Notes under the pieces: model-generated | What the model was told of the DNA's origin: nothing | Databases searched by the model: none | What the model saw: only the letters and a program-made list of their open reading frames with translations | Program-made: the position numbers and the translations under genes | Part shown: piece after piece, positions 44,140 through 52,058 of the stretch | Position numbering within the stretch: the stretch's first letter is position 1 | How the letters are laid out: the number at the start of each line of letters is the position of its first letter | Assembly: GCA_024398955.1 (NCBI GenBank) | Contig: JAKSIG010000011.1 | Location: 1-64,000 of the forward strand | Length of the DNA: 64,000 nt | Source of the DNA: Fibrobacter sp. | Lineage (GTDB): Bacteria; Fibrobacterota; Fibrobacteria; Fibrobacterales; Fibrobacteraceae | Direction: 5' to 3'

Positions 44140-44161
44140 GAAAATCGCATGCGATTTTCTG
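44140..44161. repeat. Perfect 22-bp palindrome
   Basis: AGAAAATCGCA joined to TGCGATTTTCT is fully self-complementary. It could be a regulator site, a small hairpin or a repeat remnant. Confidence 0.6.
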
Positions 44162-44421
44162 CGACACTCGTTTTGTTTCCTTTTCCAACAATACAACATC
44201 TGCAACAACACTGAAAAGCATCTTTACAATCTAGAACACAGCAGAATCTAGGCCAACTTGGATCAAGTATTTCTGAAGCATTAATATTTAATAATACAAA
44301 GCGTATAATAAAGACTTAAAAAATTGAAAGTAATTTTATAAAACGTAATTTTTTATAATTTTTCTCGTCTTTTGTATAATATTTATTGTTTTATTCACCC
44401 ACTTGACCTAAATTAAATAAC

Positions 44422-45237
44422 ATGAAGAGCATCATCAGTTACACAGATTTCCGTCAGTACATGAAAGACTTCTACGAAGAGCGCAAGCGCACCTCGGCAT
44501 TCTCCTGGCGTGAATTCAATAAGTTGGCCGGATTCACCTCCCCCAACTACCTTAAGCTCGTTTGCGACCGCAAGAGCAAGCTGAGCAAAACTAAAATTTC
44601 AAACGTGGCAAAAGCCTTGAACCTGACCGGGTACGAGGAAGATTACTTTACGCTAATGGTCACCTTTGACAATGTAAAAGACGAACTTGCCAAAAAGGAA
44701 ATCCTTCTGAAAATGGACTCCATCGCCAAGGAACACAAGGCAAGAATCGTTGATGCGGACGCTTTTGAATTTTATCAATCCTGGGAATACCCTGTCATCC
44801 GAGAGCTGGCCCCCATGATGCCGGGAGCAAAGCCACACGAAATCGCCGCAGCCTGCAATGAAGATGTTTCAGCAGAAGATGTAAGCCGCATTCTGAAATT
44901 TCTTGTGAAGCGAGGATTCCTTCAAAAGAACGAGGACATGTCCTACTCTCAGACAGAGAAAACTGTTGTCGCCTCCAAAGAGGCTCTTCCTCTTGCGATA
45001 AAATCCATGCACAAGGAAATGGCTGCTTTCGCAGAAAAAGCTGTAGAAAAATATCCTGTAGATGAACGGCATTTCATGGGAATCACCTTAGGCGTCAACA
45101 AGGAACTTTATGGCAAGGTTGTTGCCGAATTGGAAGACTGTTGCAGACGCATTAACGCAATCACAGCAAATTGCGAGAACTTGAATCAGGTGTATCGCAT
45201 GAACATTCAACTTTTCCCTTTTACCAAAAAAGTTTAG
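44422..45237 (+). CDS. TIGR02147 family protein (DUF4423), putative regulator
   Basis: The 271-residue protein opens with IISYTDFRQYMKDFYEERKRTSAFSWREFNKLAGFTSPNYLK-like sequence, the signature of TIGR02147, a family first described as strongly expanded in Fibrobacter succinogenes. An XRE-like helix-turn-helix (about 28-75) and a winged-helix-like middle (EDVSRILKFLVKRGFLQKN) suggest DNA binding. The C-terminal part (YPVDERHFMGITLGV) is family-specific. The next gene, a lipoprotein, starts nine bases later. Pairing suggests the regulator controls or works with that surface protein; this is inference. Confidence 0.85.
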   Translation: MKSIISYTDFRQYMKDFYEERKRTSAFSWREFNKLAGFTSPNYLKLVCDRKSKLSKTKISNVAKALNLTGYEEDYFTLMVTFDNVKDELAKKEILLKMDSIAKEHKARIVDADAFEFYQSWEYPVIRELAPMMPGAKPHEIAAACNEDVSAEDVSRILKFLVKRGFLQKNEDMSYSQTEKTVVASKEALPLAIKSMHKEMAAFAEKAVEKYPVDERHFMGITLGVNKELYGKVVAELEDCCRRINAITANCENLNQVYRMNIQLFPFTKKV

Positions 45238-45246
45238 GAGACAAAT

Positions 45247-46449
45247 ATGAAAAGGTCAATCATAGCAGCAGGAGTTCTTGGCATACTCGTTTTTGCAGGA
45301 TGCTCCGACGACAAAGTGTCGGGAAACGCGATAGAACCAAACGGAATCGCCGATCTCAGTTCCTCAAGTAACGCAGAAGACGGCACCTCTGCAAGTTACA
45401 CTCTCGACATCAATGAAATATACACATTCAGAACACCGGCTACGGAACAAGCTCAACTAGGCCTGGTCAAGCTAAGCACCTACATGGAGGAAAATGCCGC
45501 CTCCGGCAGTTGTGCAGTCAAGGAACAGAATCTTTCTGGCGTAGTAAAAATCAAAAACGGACTTATTACAAGAGCCTATTCTGGAAAGAACCTGAAGGCA
45601 GATATCAACCAGATCGTCTACATGTTCCAGAAAAGCTGCGTTTATGAATTCAACGATCTAGAGATTGTCGCAGATACACTTTCCGTCAACGACAATAATT
45701 TTGACTATGTCTGTGTTGCAGAAACCGAATACATGTCCATTGACAAAGTTCTACCCCGATTCGAACAAGTAATGAGCAACAACTGTCAGCAACTTGAGAT
45801 TCAAGATAGGCTAGACTCTCTGGATAGTGCCAACGCCGCCAACAGCCTACCCAACATCCCCCTTCCAAGTGATTCCAACAATGCAGTCATCGACATTTCC
45901 GTTAAAACATTGGCAAATTACGCATTACAATACGCAAGACCCGAGGATTTATCTTTTGACAAGCACGTCATGGCTTACACAGGAGACGTATCCATTGAAT
46001 GTTTCAAGGCCGTAAACGCCTTTGAAGAATTTGAATACGGCTACAGCATTCGCGAAGAAGCAATCCTTCCTATCAGCAAGGACGCCTTTTCTATTTGCTT
46101 CCCGGAAACGGACGCCGTAGGACATTTTGCAGAAAAGGAAACCTCCTGCAAATACTACCTAATTCAGGCTCCCGATGGAACTCAACCTACAGCGCATATC
46201 CTAAACAAGGTTTCCCCGGACTCCATCGAAACCGTTTACGTTTCCCAAAGTAGAGGTTCCAGCGGAGGATGTTTCGTAGCTGGCGTAGGAGTTTACACAG
46301 GATTCCTTGTCGAGGACTGCGATGGAATCATCAGCGAAAACACCATTGTCCGTCACAGAGAGGCGACAAGCGGTCGGTGGACATGCGACGGCACTTCAAA
46401 CGTCCAAGCTTACGGAGAATGGTTCAGCGAAAGTTTGCTAGGAAACTAG
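45247..46449 (+). CDS. Lipoprotein paired with the TIGR02147 regulator
   Basis: The 400-residue protein has a lipoprotein signal with lipobox VFAGC (cysteine at about residue 19) and a short serine-containing spacer. The extracellular part is acidic and has eight or more cysteines (GSCAVKE, KSCVYEF, YVCVAE, NNCQQL, IECFKA, SICFPE, SCKYY, GGCFVAG). No domain is recognised. GGAG lies before the ATG. It ends with a bidirectional terminator. Confidence 0.8.
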   Translation: MKRSIIAAGVLGILVFAGCSDDKVSGNAIEPNGIADLSSSSNAEDGTSASYTLDINEIYTFRTPATEQAQLGLVKLSTYMEENAASGSCAVKEQNLSGVVKIKNGLITRAYSGKNLKADINQIVYMFQKSCVYEFNDLEIVADTLSVNDNNFDYVCVAETEYMSIDKVLPRFEQVMSNNCQQLEIQDRLDSLDSANAANSLPNIPLPSDSNNAVIDISVKTLANYALQYARPEDLSFDKHVMAYTGDVSIECFKAVNAFEEFEYGYSIREEAILPISKDAFSICFPETDAVGHFAEKETSCKYYLIQAPDGTQPTAHILNKVSPDSIETVYVSQSRGSSGGCFVAGVGVYTGFLVEDCDGIISENTIVRHREATSGRWTCDGTSNVQAYGEWFSESLLGN

Positions 46450-46457
46450 AAACAGAA

Positions 46458-46483
46458 AAACCCTCCTTACGGAGGGTTTCTTC
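46458..46483. terminator. Bidirectional terminator between the lipoprotein gene and nrdG
   Basis: AAACCCTCC pairs perfectly with GGAGGGTTT around TTAC. T-runs follow on both strands, fitting two convergent genes. Confidence 0.85.
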
Positions 46484-46502
46484 TTCACAATTTTTTGTTT
46501 TT

Positions 46503-47126
46503 CTACTCAAACAAGTCCGGTCGATTTTCCATCTCTTCCAGTTGAATCTGATGAAGAACTGCACGGCCCGCAGAAAGGCTCGCCTGTACATCGATAAGAC
46601 GCTGGTTCTTGGATCCACGATACTTAAGACTAAGACTGCGCTGGGCCAGAACGAAGGGGCCATCCACAAGAATATCCGCGAAAGTGAGCAATTCCAGGCG
46701 GGCAGGATTTTCTGCCTGACGAGCAATGAGGGCTTCGTAGGTGTAGCCCGTATAGATAATCAAGTTCAGGCCACGTTCCTTGATTTCGCGGGCTAGCGGC
46801 ACAAGAGTCTCAGCCTGTTCCATAGGGTCGCCACCGCTAAAGGTCACGCCGTCCAGCAGGGGATTCTCCTCGATCATTTCCATCAATTCGGAAAGGGAAA
46901 TCAAGTGGCCGCCATTGAAGTCGTGAGTCTGGGGATTGTGGCATTCCAGGCAATGGTGCTTACAGCCCTGGGTAAAGATGGTAAAGCGAATTCCAGGACC
47001 ATCTACAAAGGATTCGGGCTCAACGCCGGCTATGCGGAGCTGCTTATTTTCGAAACCTTCGGGAATGGGAAGCCCAAAGTCTTCCTGATTTTCATTCTGT
47101 AGCGATTCTTCCTGGAAATTCATCAC
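46503..47126 (-). CDS. nrdG: Anaerobic ribonucleotide reductase activating protein
   Basis: NrdG is the radical SAM enzyme that creates the glycyl radical on the class III ribonucleotide reductase. The 207-residue protein has GPGIRFTIFTQGC followed by the cluster motif CKHHCLEC, then HNPQTHDFNGG, and GVTFSGGDPMEQ, all typical of NrdG. A 30-residue N-terminal extension (LQNENQEDFGLPIPEGFEN) precedes the domain. It lies downstream of nrdD and the glycyl-radical ORF, but a terminator-like hairpin at 47190 separates it from them. Confidence 0.95.
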   Translation of the reverse strand: MMNFQEESLQNENQEDFGLPIPEGFENKQLRIAGVEPESFVDGPGIRFTIFTQGCKHHCLECHNPQTHDFNGGHLISLSELMEMIEENPLLDGVTFSGGDPMEQAETLVPLAREIKERGLNLIIYTGYTYEALIARQAENPARLELLTFADILVDGPFVLAQRSLSLKYRGSKNQRLIDVQASLSAGRAVLHQIQLEEMENRPDLFE

Positions 47127-47189
47127 AAGCCTTTACACAAACTGTATCAACAAAAATTGCGTTTTACGAAAAACGAATAAAAACAAAAA

Positions 47190-47233
47190 TGCCCATGGGG
47201 TCTCAGCAAAAGCTTAAGACTGCACCATGGGCA
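47190..47233 (-). terminator. Terminator-like hairpin between the glycyl-radical ORF and nrdG
   Basis: TGCCCATGG (47225-47233 read on the minus strand) pairs with CCATGGGCA (47190-47198), followed on the minus strand by TTTTTGTTTTT. It may end or attenuate the nrdD message before nrdG. Confidence 0.7.
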
Positions 47234-47242
47234 GTTTATCAA

Positions 47243-47401
47243 TTAGGCGTCGCCACTGCAGCCGTGCTTGACACGGTCTGCCACTTCAGCGCGCTTGGCG
47301 TTGTTGAAGCGATCCACGGTACCAACCAGGTAACCGGTAATGCGGCGGATGCGTTCAAAGCCCACGCCTTCACCATACAAGGACTTTTCTTTTTCAGACA
47401 T
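47243..47401 (-). CDS. Glycyl-radical domain protein of anaerobic ribonucleotide reductase (split NrdD)
   Basis: This 52-residue frame reads MSEKEKSLYGEGVGFERIR, then RITGYLVGTVDRFNNAK and RAEVADRVKHGCSGDA. The RITGY motif with the following RFNNAKRAE and DRVKHG is the glycyl-radical C-terminus of class III NrdD, which normally ends the large protein. The glycine of TGY would carry the radical. An AAGGAG site stands eight bases before the ATG, so it is translated on its own. The 776-residue nrdD 61 bases upstream lacks this domain. The peptide probably docks on NrdD and is activated by NrdG. Too short to be picked up by length-limited gene calls. Confidence 0.85.
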   Translation of the reverse strand: MSEKEKSLYGEGVGFERIRRITGYLVGTVDRFNNAKRAEVADRVKHGCSGDA

Positions 47402-47462
47402 CTTATTTCTCCTTAACTGATCTTTCAGTTTTCTTTTAAATTTTTAGCAATTTCCGTGCCGT

Positions 47463-49793
47463 TTAGCGTATGCCCAGGAAGGCGGGCATGCCCGGGAACT
47501 TCTTGCGGAGTTCTTCGATCTTCTGCGGATCGATGGCGTGGCCTTCTGCACGACCGCAACGGGGGCAGACATCGTTAATGACACCGACGAATCCGCAAAC
47601 GGGGTCACGGTCAACCGGGTGGTTGATGGAGCCGTAGCCAATGCCGGACTTGGCCATGAAGCGGACGATCTTTTCGAATGCATCCAGGTTCTGGGTCGGG
47701 TCGCCATCCATTTCGATGTAGCTGATATGGCCTGCATTGGTAAGAGCGTGATACGGGGCTTCCAGTTCAATCTTCTTGAAGGCGCTGATCTTGTAGTATA
47801 CAGGCACATGGAAGGAGTTGGTGTAATAGTCACGATCGGTTACGCCCGGAATAACGCCGAACAGTTTCTTGTCCATGCGGAGGAAGCGGCCAGAGAGGCC
47901 TTCTGCCGGAGTGGCGAACAGAGAGAAGTTCAGCTGGAGACGTTCGGATTCGCGGTCGCAGAATTCACGCATGTGCTGAACGATTTCGAGACCAAGCTTA
48001 TGGGAAGCTTCGGATTCGCCGTGATGCTTGCCGGTAAGAGCCACCAGAGTTTCGGCAAGGCCGATGAAACCGATGGAAAGGGTACCATCCTTAAGGACTT
48101 CGCGGACTTCGTCATTCCAGCCTAGCTTATCGGAACCGATCCAGATGCCCTGACCCATAAGGAAGGGGAAGTTCTTGACGCGCTTACGGCTCTGGACTTC
48201 CATACGTTCCAGCAACTGGTCGCGAACGAGAGCCAGCATGCGGTCCAGTTCCTTGTAGAACAGGTCGATGGACTTCATCTTGAGAGCGATGCGAGGCAGG
48301 TTGATGGAGGTAAAGCTCAGGTTGCCGCGGCCGAAAGTGATTTCGTTTTCGGGGCGAGCGGTGTTACCGATAACGCGAGTACGGCAGCCCATATAGGCAA
48401 TTTCAGTTTCGGGATGACCCGGCTTGTAGTAAGCCGCATTGTACGGAGCATCCATGAAGCTGAAGTTGGGGAACAGTCGCTTTGCAGAAACGCGGCAAGC
48501 CAACTTAAACAGTTCGTAGTTGGGATCGCCCGGATTCAGGCTGACACCAGCCTTGACACGGAAAATCTGGATGGGGAAAATAGCAGTTTCGCCGCCGCCC
48601 AAGCCTTCTTCGGTGGTAAGGAGCAAGTTGCGCATTACCATCTGGGCTTCGGGATCGGTACACATACCGTAGTTGATGCTGGAGAACGGAGTCTGGGCAC
48701 CGGCGCGGCTGTGCATGGAGTTCAGGTTGTGGACAAAGGCTTCCATAGCCTGGAAGGTGGCCTTGTCCGTTTCTTCGTAGGCCTGCTTTTCGGCAAACTT
48801 CTGAGCATGCATGGCTGTTTCAAGGCTAAAGGTCTTGGACAGTTCATGAGCTTCGGACTGGGCAAATCTTTCGTTGGGAACCAAGGTGGCCACCATGCCC
48901 ATTTCAGCCATTTCTTCGTGAAGCTTCTTGACCAGAGGACGAATTTCTTCTTCTTCCTTGCCGGTAAGGAGCATCAAGGCCTTGACCATGTTGTTGAGGT
49001 AAGCCTTGCGGTAAGTAATGCGGACGCCATCGGCCATGGCGTAGTCGAAGTTAGGAACAGCCTGGCCACCGTGCTGATCGTTCTGGTTGGACTGAATGGC
49101 GATAGCGGCAAGTGCTGCATAGCTGCGGATGTCCTTGGGCTCGCGAAGATGACCATGGCCGGTATTGAAACCATTCTTGAAAAGCTTGATCAGGTCGATC
49201 TGGCAGCAAGTCATGGTGAGGGCGTAGAAGTCCAGGTCATGAATATGGATATCGCCTTCGGAGTGGGCACGGCTGTGCTCCGGCTTCAGCATCATCATGG
49301 TGTAGAAGTGCTTTGCGGATTCAGAACCGTACTTAAGCATGGTTCCCATGGCGGTGTCGCCATCGATATTTGCGTTTTCGCGCTTCAGGTCGGATTCCTT
49401 GGCGGAGCTGAAGGTAATGTCGCGAAGGGTGTGCATGAGGCGGGTGTTCACTTCACGAACACGGGTACGTTCTGCACGATAAAGGATGTAGCTCTTGACG
49501 GTATCTGCGAAACCGCCTTCGGTAAGGGCCTTTTCTACGGCGTCCTGAATTTCTTCGATGTCCGGAGTTGTCTTGCCGCTTGATTCCAGGAGAGAAACGA
49601 CTTCGGCAGAAACTTTGAGAGCGGTGCTGTTCAGAATATCGTCGTTACCGAGAAGGTTCATCTGACTCTGGGCGGCCTTGATCTGTTCGTCAAGTTCGCC
49701 GGAGGCACGGAAAGCTTTAACAATGGCGTCAGCAATCTTCTCAATGTTGAACGGCATCTCACGGCCGTCACGCTTCTTCACAGAAACAATCAT
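47463..49793 (-). CDS. nrdD: Anaerobic ribonucleoside-triphosphate reductase, large part without glycyl-radical domain
   Basis: NrdD reduces ribonucleoside triphosphates to deoxy forms under anaerobic conditions. The 776-residue protein has an N-terminal ATP-cone (VKKRDGREMPFNIEKIADAIVKAF) for allosteric control and a ten-stranded barrel with motifs GDIHIHDLDFYALTMTCCQ, NDQHGGQAVPNFDYAMADG and TPFSSINYG. It ends in a metal-binding region (DPVCGFVGVINDVCPRCGR). It then stops at FPGMPAFLGIR. The usual glycyl-radical segment (RxxTGY) is missing and is encoded instead by the 52-residue ORF just downstream. The start is MIVSVKKRDG with GGGATGAG upstream. Confidence 0.94.
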   Translation of the reverse strand: MIVSVKKRDGREMPFNIEKIADAIVKAFRASGELDEQIKAAQSQMNLLGNDDILNSTALKVSAEVVSLLESSGKTTPDIEEIQDAVEKALTEGGFADTVKSYILYRAERTRVREVNTRLMHTLRDITFSSAKESDLKRENANIDGDTAMGTMLKYGSESAKHFYTMMMLKPEHSRAHSEGDIHIHDLDFYALTMTCCQIDLIKLFKNGFNTGHGHLREPKDIRSYAALAAIAIQSNQNDQHGGQAVPNFDYAMADGVRITYRKAYLNNMVKALMLLTGKEEEEIRPLVKKLHEEMAEMGMVATLVPNERFAQSEAHELSKTFSLETAMHAQKFAEKQAYEETDKATFQAMEAFVHNLNSMHSRAGAQTPFSSINYGMCTDPEAQMVMRNLLLTTEEGLGGGETAIFPIQIFRVKAGVSLNPGDPNYELFKLACRVSAKRLFPNFSFMDAPYNAAYYKPGHPETEIAYMGCRTRVIGNTARPENEITFGRGNLSFTSINLPRIALKMKSIDLFYKELDRMLALVRDQLLERMEVQSRKRVKNFPFLMGQGIWIGSDKLGWNDEVREVLKDGTLSIGFIGLAETLVALTGKHHGESEASHKLGLEIVQHMREFCDRESERLQLNFSLFATPAEGLSGRFLRMDKKLFGVIPGVTDRDYYTNSFHVPVYYKISAFKKIELEAPYHALTNAGHISYIEMDGDPTQNLDAFEKIVRFMAKSGIGYGSINHPVDRDPVCGFVGVINDVCPRCGRAEGHAIDPQKIEELRKKFPGMPAFLGIR

Positions 49794-50291
49794 CGCTCAT
49801 CCCTTGGCTAGCCGACCCTAGATGTCGAATCTAGCTCACAAAACATATTTCTCTTCTACATCGTGAATTTCACTAGGAAATGTCTACCAGAAACGCCTAA
49901 ATTCCTTTAAAAATCACACAAAAAAGGCAATTTTTATGGTCAAATGTCAGTTTCTTACAATAAACTTTCATTTATGCAAATTCACTATATCTTGTGTGTT
50001 AGCACCATCGTGTACCACAAGATGTGGACTACAAGATAATAAAACAATATAGGAATGCGGTGCATCCATTCCAAATTTTATGAAAAAAAATCATAAAAAA
50101 TCGACGTAAAAAATCATTAACAAGACGCCTTTTCAGACTGGATTTTTTATAACCCATTATCGCATAATAAGTTAGAGAATAAACGCACATGATGCGTAGA
50201 AAATTCCATGGGGCTAGAGGGATTTTACATATTTTTGCAAGGGCCAATATCTTGTAGTTTGAGCCCCAGATATTGTGATTGGCGAAAAGAA
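49794..50291. other. Long upstream region of nrdD, about 500 bp
   Basis: No gene is credible here. The stretch holds a hairpin close to nrdD (CTAGAT with ATCTAG, 49828-49844), the NrdR-like boxes at 49983-50027 and AT-rich sequence to 50220. At 50244-50280, CCAATATC and GATATTGTGATTGG form a loose inverted repeat. The distance from the boxes to nrdD (about 190 bases) implies a long leader or a promoter not visible to me. Confidence 0.5.
49983..50027 (-). promoter_or_regulatory. Tandem NrdR-like boxes upstream of nrdD
   Basis: CACTATATCTTGTG (49983-49996) matches the NrdR box consensus CACWATATATWGTG at 13 of 14 positions. CCACAAGATGTGG (50015-50027) is a weaker, palindromic second site. Their centres are about 31.5 bases apart, three helical turns, as in known tandem NrdR operators. 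This would place nrdD under the ribonucleotide reductase repressor NrdR. Confidence 0.55.
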
Positions 50292-50322
50292 AATGCCGCA
50301 CCCTCTTCGAGGGTCCGGTCCC
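50292..50322 (-). repeat. 31-base repeat downstream of tRNA-Gly copy 2
   Basis: An exact inverted copy of the element at 43954-43984. Confidence 0.85.
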
Positions 50323-50340
50323 TTATTACCCCATGTTATA

Positions 50341-50371
50341 AAAAAAGAAAAACCACTCATAAAGAGTGGTT
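50341..50371 (-). terminator. Terminator after tRNA-Gly copy 2
   Basis: On the minus strand AACCACTC pairs with GAGTGGTT and is followed by TTTTCTTTTTT. The stem sequence differs from the terminator of copy 1. Confidence 0.85.
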
Positions 50372-50384
50372 TTTCTTTTTTTAG

Positions 50385-50457
<73 letters not shown>

Positions 50458-50468
50458 GGGGTGACCCA

Positions 50469-50497
50469 TATATAGCTAATTATTTTTGAGCTGTAAA
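50469..50497 (-). promoter_or_regulatory. Sigma-70 promoter of tRNA-Gly copy 2
   Basis: On the minus strand TTTACA, a 17-base spacer and TATATA, identical to the promoter of copy 1. Confidence 0.8.
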
Positions 50498-50531
50498 GGG
50501 ATTCGGGTCATTTTTTTATAAAAAACTGCAT

Positions 50532-52031
50532 TTATTTTATGCGATTCACAAAATTCACGAGGAAGTTCAGCAATAATGCCGCGACAATGGTCGTGGTCAT
50601 GCTAATGAAGGGCATCCAGGGCCAGCTGAAAATGCCACCAAATACTGCAGGTACGCCGAACGCAGGAATCCCCTGAACTAGCACAAGGCTTGCCATACCG
50701 CAGAGAACCGCCACGATAACGCAGCTACCACGAAGTTTCTTGGGGCTTTCGGCACCCCCGAACACTTTGTCGGCAAAGAATGCCAACAGGAACATACCTA
50801 AAAGCGGCCCCGTAAAGAGCCCTGTAAAGAATAACGCATTTTTAAGAAGGCTCCCTTGCTGAGTTGCGGCAAACAGAGCGCCGAATACGCCAAGGACGCC
50901 CCACAGGACAGTCCACAGCTTGGCTCGCTTTAGTCCACCAATTCCAGCATTTTCATCCCACCCCAGAAAGTCATGTTCCGACGTATTGCTGAGAGAATTG
51001 ATTGCCCCCGATAAACTGCTCATGGCAGCAGCACAAATGGCAGCCACGATAAGGCCCGTTACGCCAACGGGAAGTCCATTTACAATAAAGTAAGGGAATA
51101 CGTCATTTTGTCCAAGGCCCTCGGGAAGAACTGCCGCCTTAGCCATGTTGTAATAGACATAAAGTGCAGCACCAACCCAATAGAAAAGGATAGAGACCAC
51201 CACACCTAGCACCATGGAGAGAATGCTGGAACGATTGGCAGCCTTCACATCCTTGCAGCTCAAATAACGCTGAACAAACTGCTGATCGCATCCACGAATG
51301 GCAATTTCAAGAATCGCATAGGCAAAACCTGCAGAAATCAACGTGCGAGCATTCGCGATGTCAAGGGAAGCGTCCCACCATTTTGTCTTGCCAGCCTCCC
51401 CCGCCATACGAGCCATTTCGCCAAAGCCACCAACGGAATTTGCGATCAGAACAAGGACCAGAGCGCCACCGCCAAAGAAAACGACAAACTGCAGGACATC
51501 AGTCCAGATAACAGCCTTGATGCCACCGAACCAGGTGTAGAAAATAGCCACGGCAGCAGAAACAACGATCGCAACCTTCAGGTCAATGTGAAGAATCTGC
51601 GCCAGCACCAGGGATGGAGCGTACAGCAGAATTCCCGTGCGAAGCAGAAGATGCATACAGTAGAATACGGCGGCCAAACGACGCACAGGACGACTGAAAC
51701 GAACTTCAAAGAGTTCGTAGGCGCTGCTAATGCCAGAAGTCCTAAAGCGAGGAATAAAGACGGCGCCGACAACGAATATGCTTAAGAAGGCGCCAATCTG
51801 GAACATGAGAAAGGTCATGTTGTCGCCATAGACATCTGCCGGCGCACCGAGGAATGTAGTGGCGCTGACGGAGGTTGCAATCAGGCTAATGCCAACGGCA
51901 ATCCATGGCATGGATCCGCCGCCAAACATGTATTCCTTTAGATTCTTGTTTCCTCGGGAAACCCACAATCCAATAAAAAGCGAAAAAAGCAGATAGGCGA
52001 CAAGAACAATCCAGTCAACTACAGTAAACAT
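50532..52031 (-). CDS. Sodium:solute symporter (SSS family)
   Basis: The 499-residue protein has about 13 membrane segments and the SSS signatures: WVSRGNKNLKEYMFGGGSMPW near the N-terminus, ATSVSATTFLGAPADVYGDN with the sodium-site region, YTWFGGIKAVIWTDVLQFVVF and AAAMSSLSGAINSLS. It imports an unknown solute (sugar, amino acid, carboxylate or similar) with sodium. It is 27 bases downstream of the diguanylate cyclase stop-start junction on the same strand order (the GGDEF gene lies upstream), so they may be co-transcribed. Confidence 0.92.
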   Translation of the reverse strand: MFTVVDWIVLVAYLLFSLFIGLWVSRGNKNLKEYMFGGGSMPWIAVGISLIATSVSATTFLGAPADVYGDNMTFLMFQIGAFLSIFVVGAVFIPRFRTSGISSAYELFEVRFSRPVRRLAAVFYCMHLLLRTGILLYAPSLVLAQILHIDLKVAIVVSAAVAIFYTWFGGIKAVIWTDVLQFVVFFGGGALVLVLIANSVGGFGEMARMAGEAGKTKWWDASLDIANARTLISAGFAYAILEIAIRGCDQQFVQRYLSCKDVKAANRSSILSMVLGVVVSILFYWVGAALYVYYNMAKAAVLPEGLGQNDVFPYFIVNGLPVGVTGLIVAAICAAAMSSLSGAINSLSNTSEHDFLGWDENAGIGGLKRAKLWTVLWGVLGVFGALFAATQQGSLLKNALFFTGLFTGPLLGMFLLAFFADKVFGGAESPKKLRGSCVIVAVLCGMASLVLVQGIPAFGVPAVFGGIFSWPWMPFISMTTTIVAALLLNFLVNFVNRIK

Positions 52032-52058
52032 CAGCCACCTCTATCCTGGTGAGGGTTA

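Larger units (their letters stand above)
43942..44421. other. 480-bp non-coding region with hairpin repeats
   Basis: No credible gene is present. It begins with a 31-base element (43954-43984) also found inverted at 50292-50322. Next come several GCGAAGC-centred small hairpins (GGGCGAAGCCC, ACGGCGAAGCCGT, CCCTGCGAAGCAGGG) that look like dispersed palindromes, and a perfect 22-bp palindrome at 44140-44161. The last 150 bases are very AT-rich, with TATAAT at 44354 and 44375, and probably hold the promoter of the next gene. Confidence 0.55.

Noticed and set aside
50244..50280. Second NrdR box pair near AATATCTTGTAG and AGATATTGTG
   Set aside because: The first half matches only 10 of 14 positions and the second half does not fit the consensus.
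50029..50301. 90-codon minus-strand frame upstream of nrdD
   Set aside because: It overlaps the NrdR-like boxes and AT-rich DNA, has no ribosome-binding site and no protein-like features.
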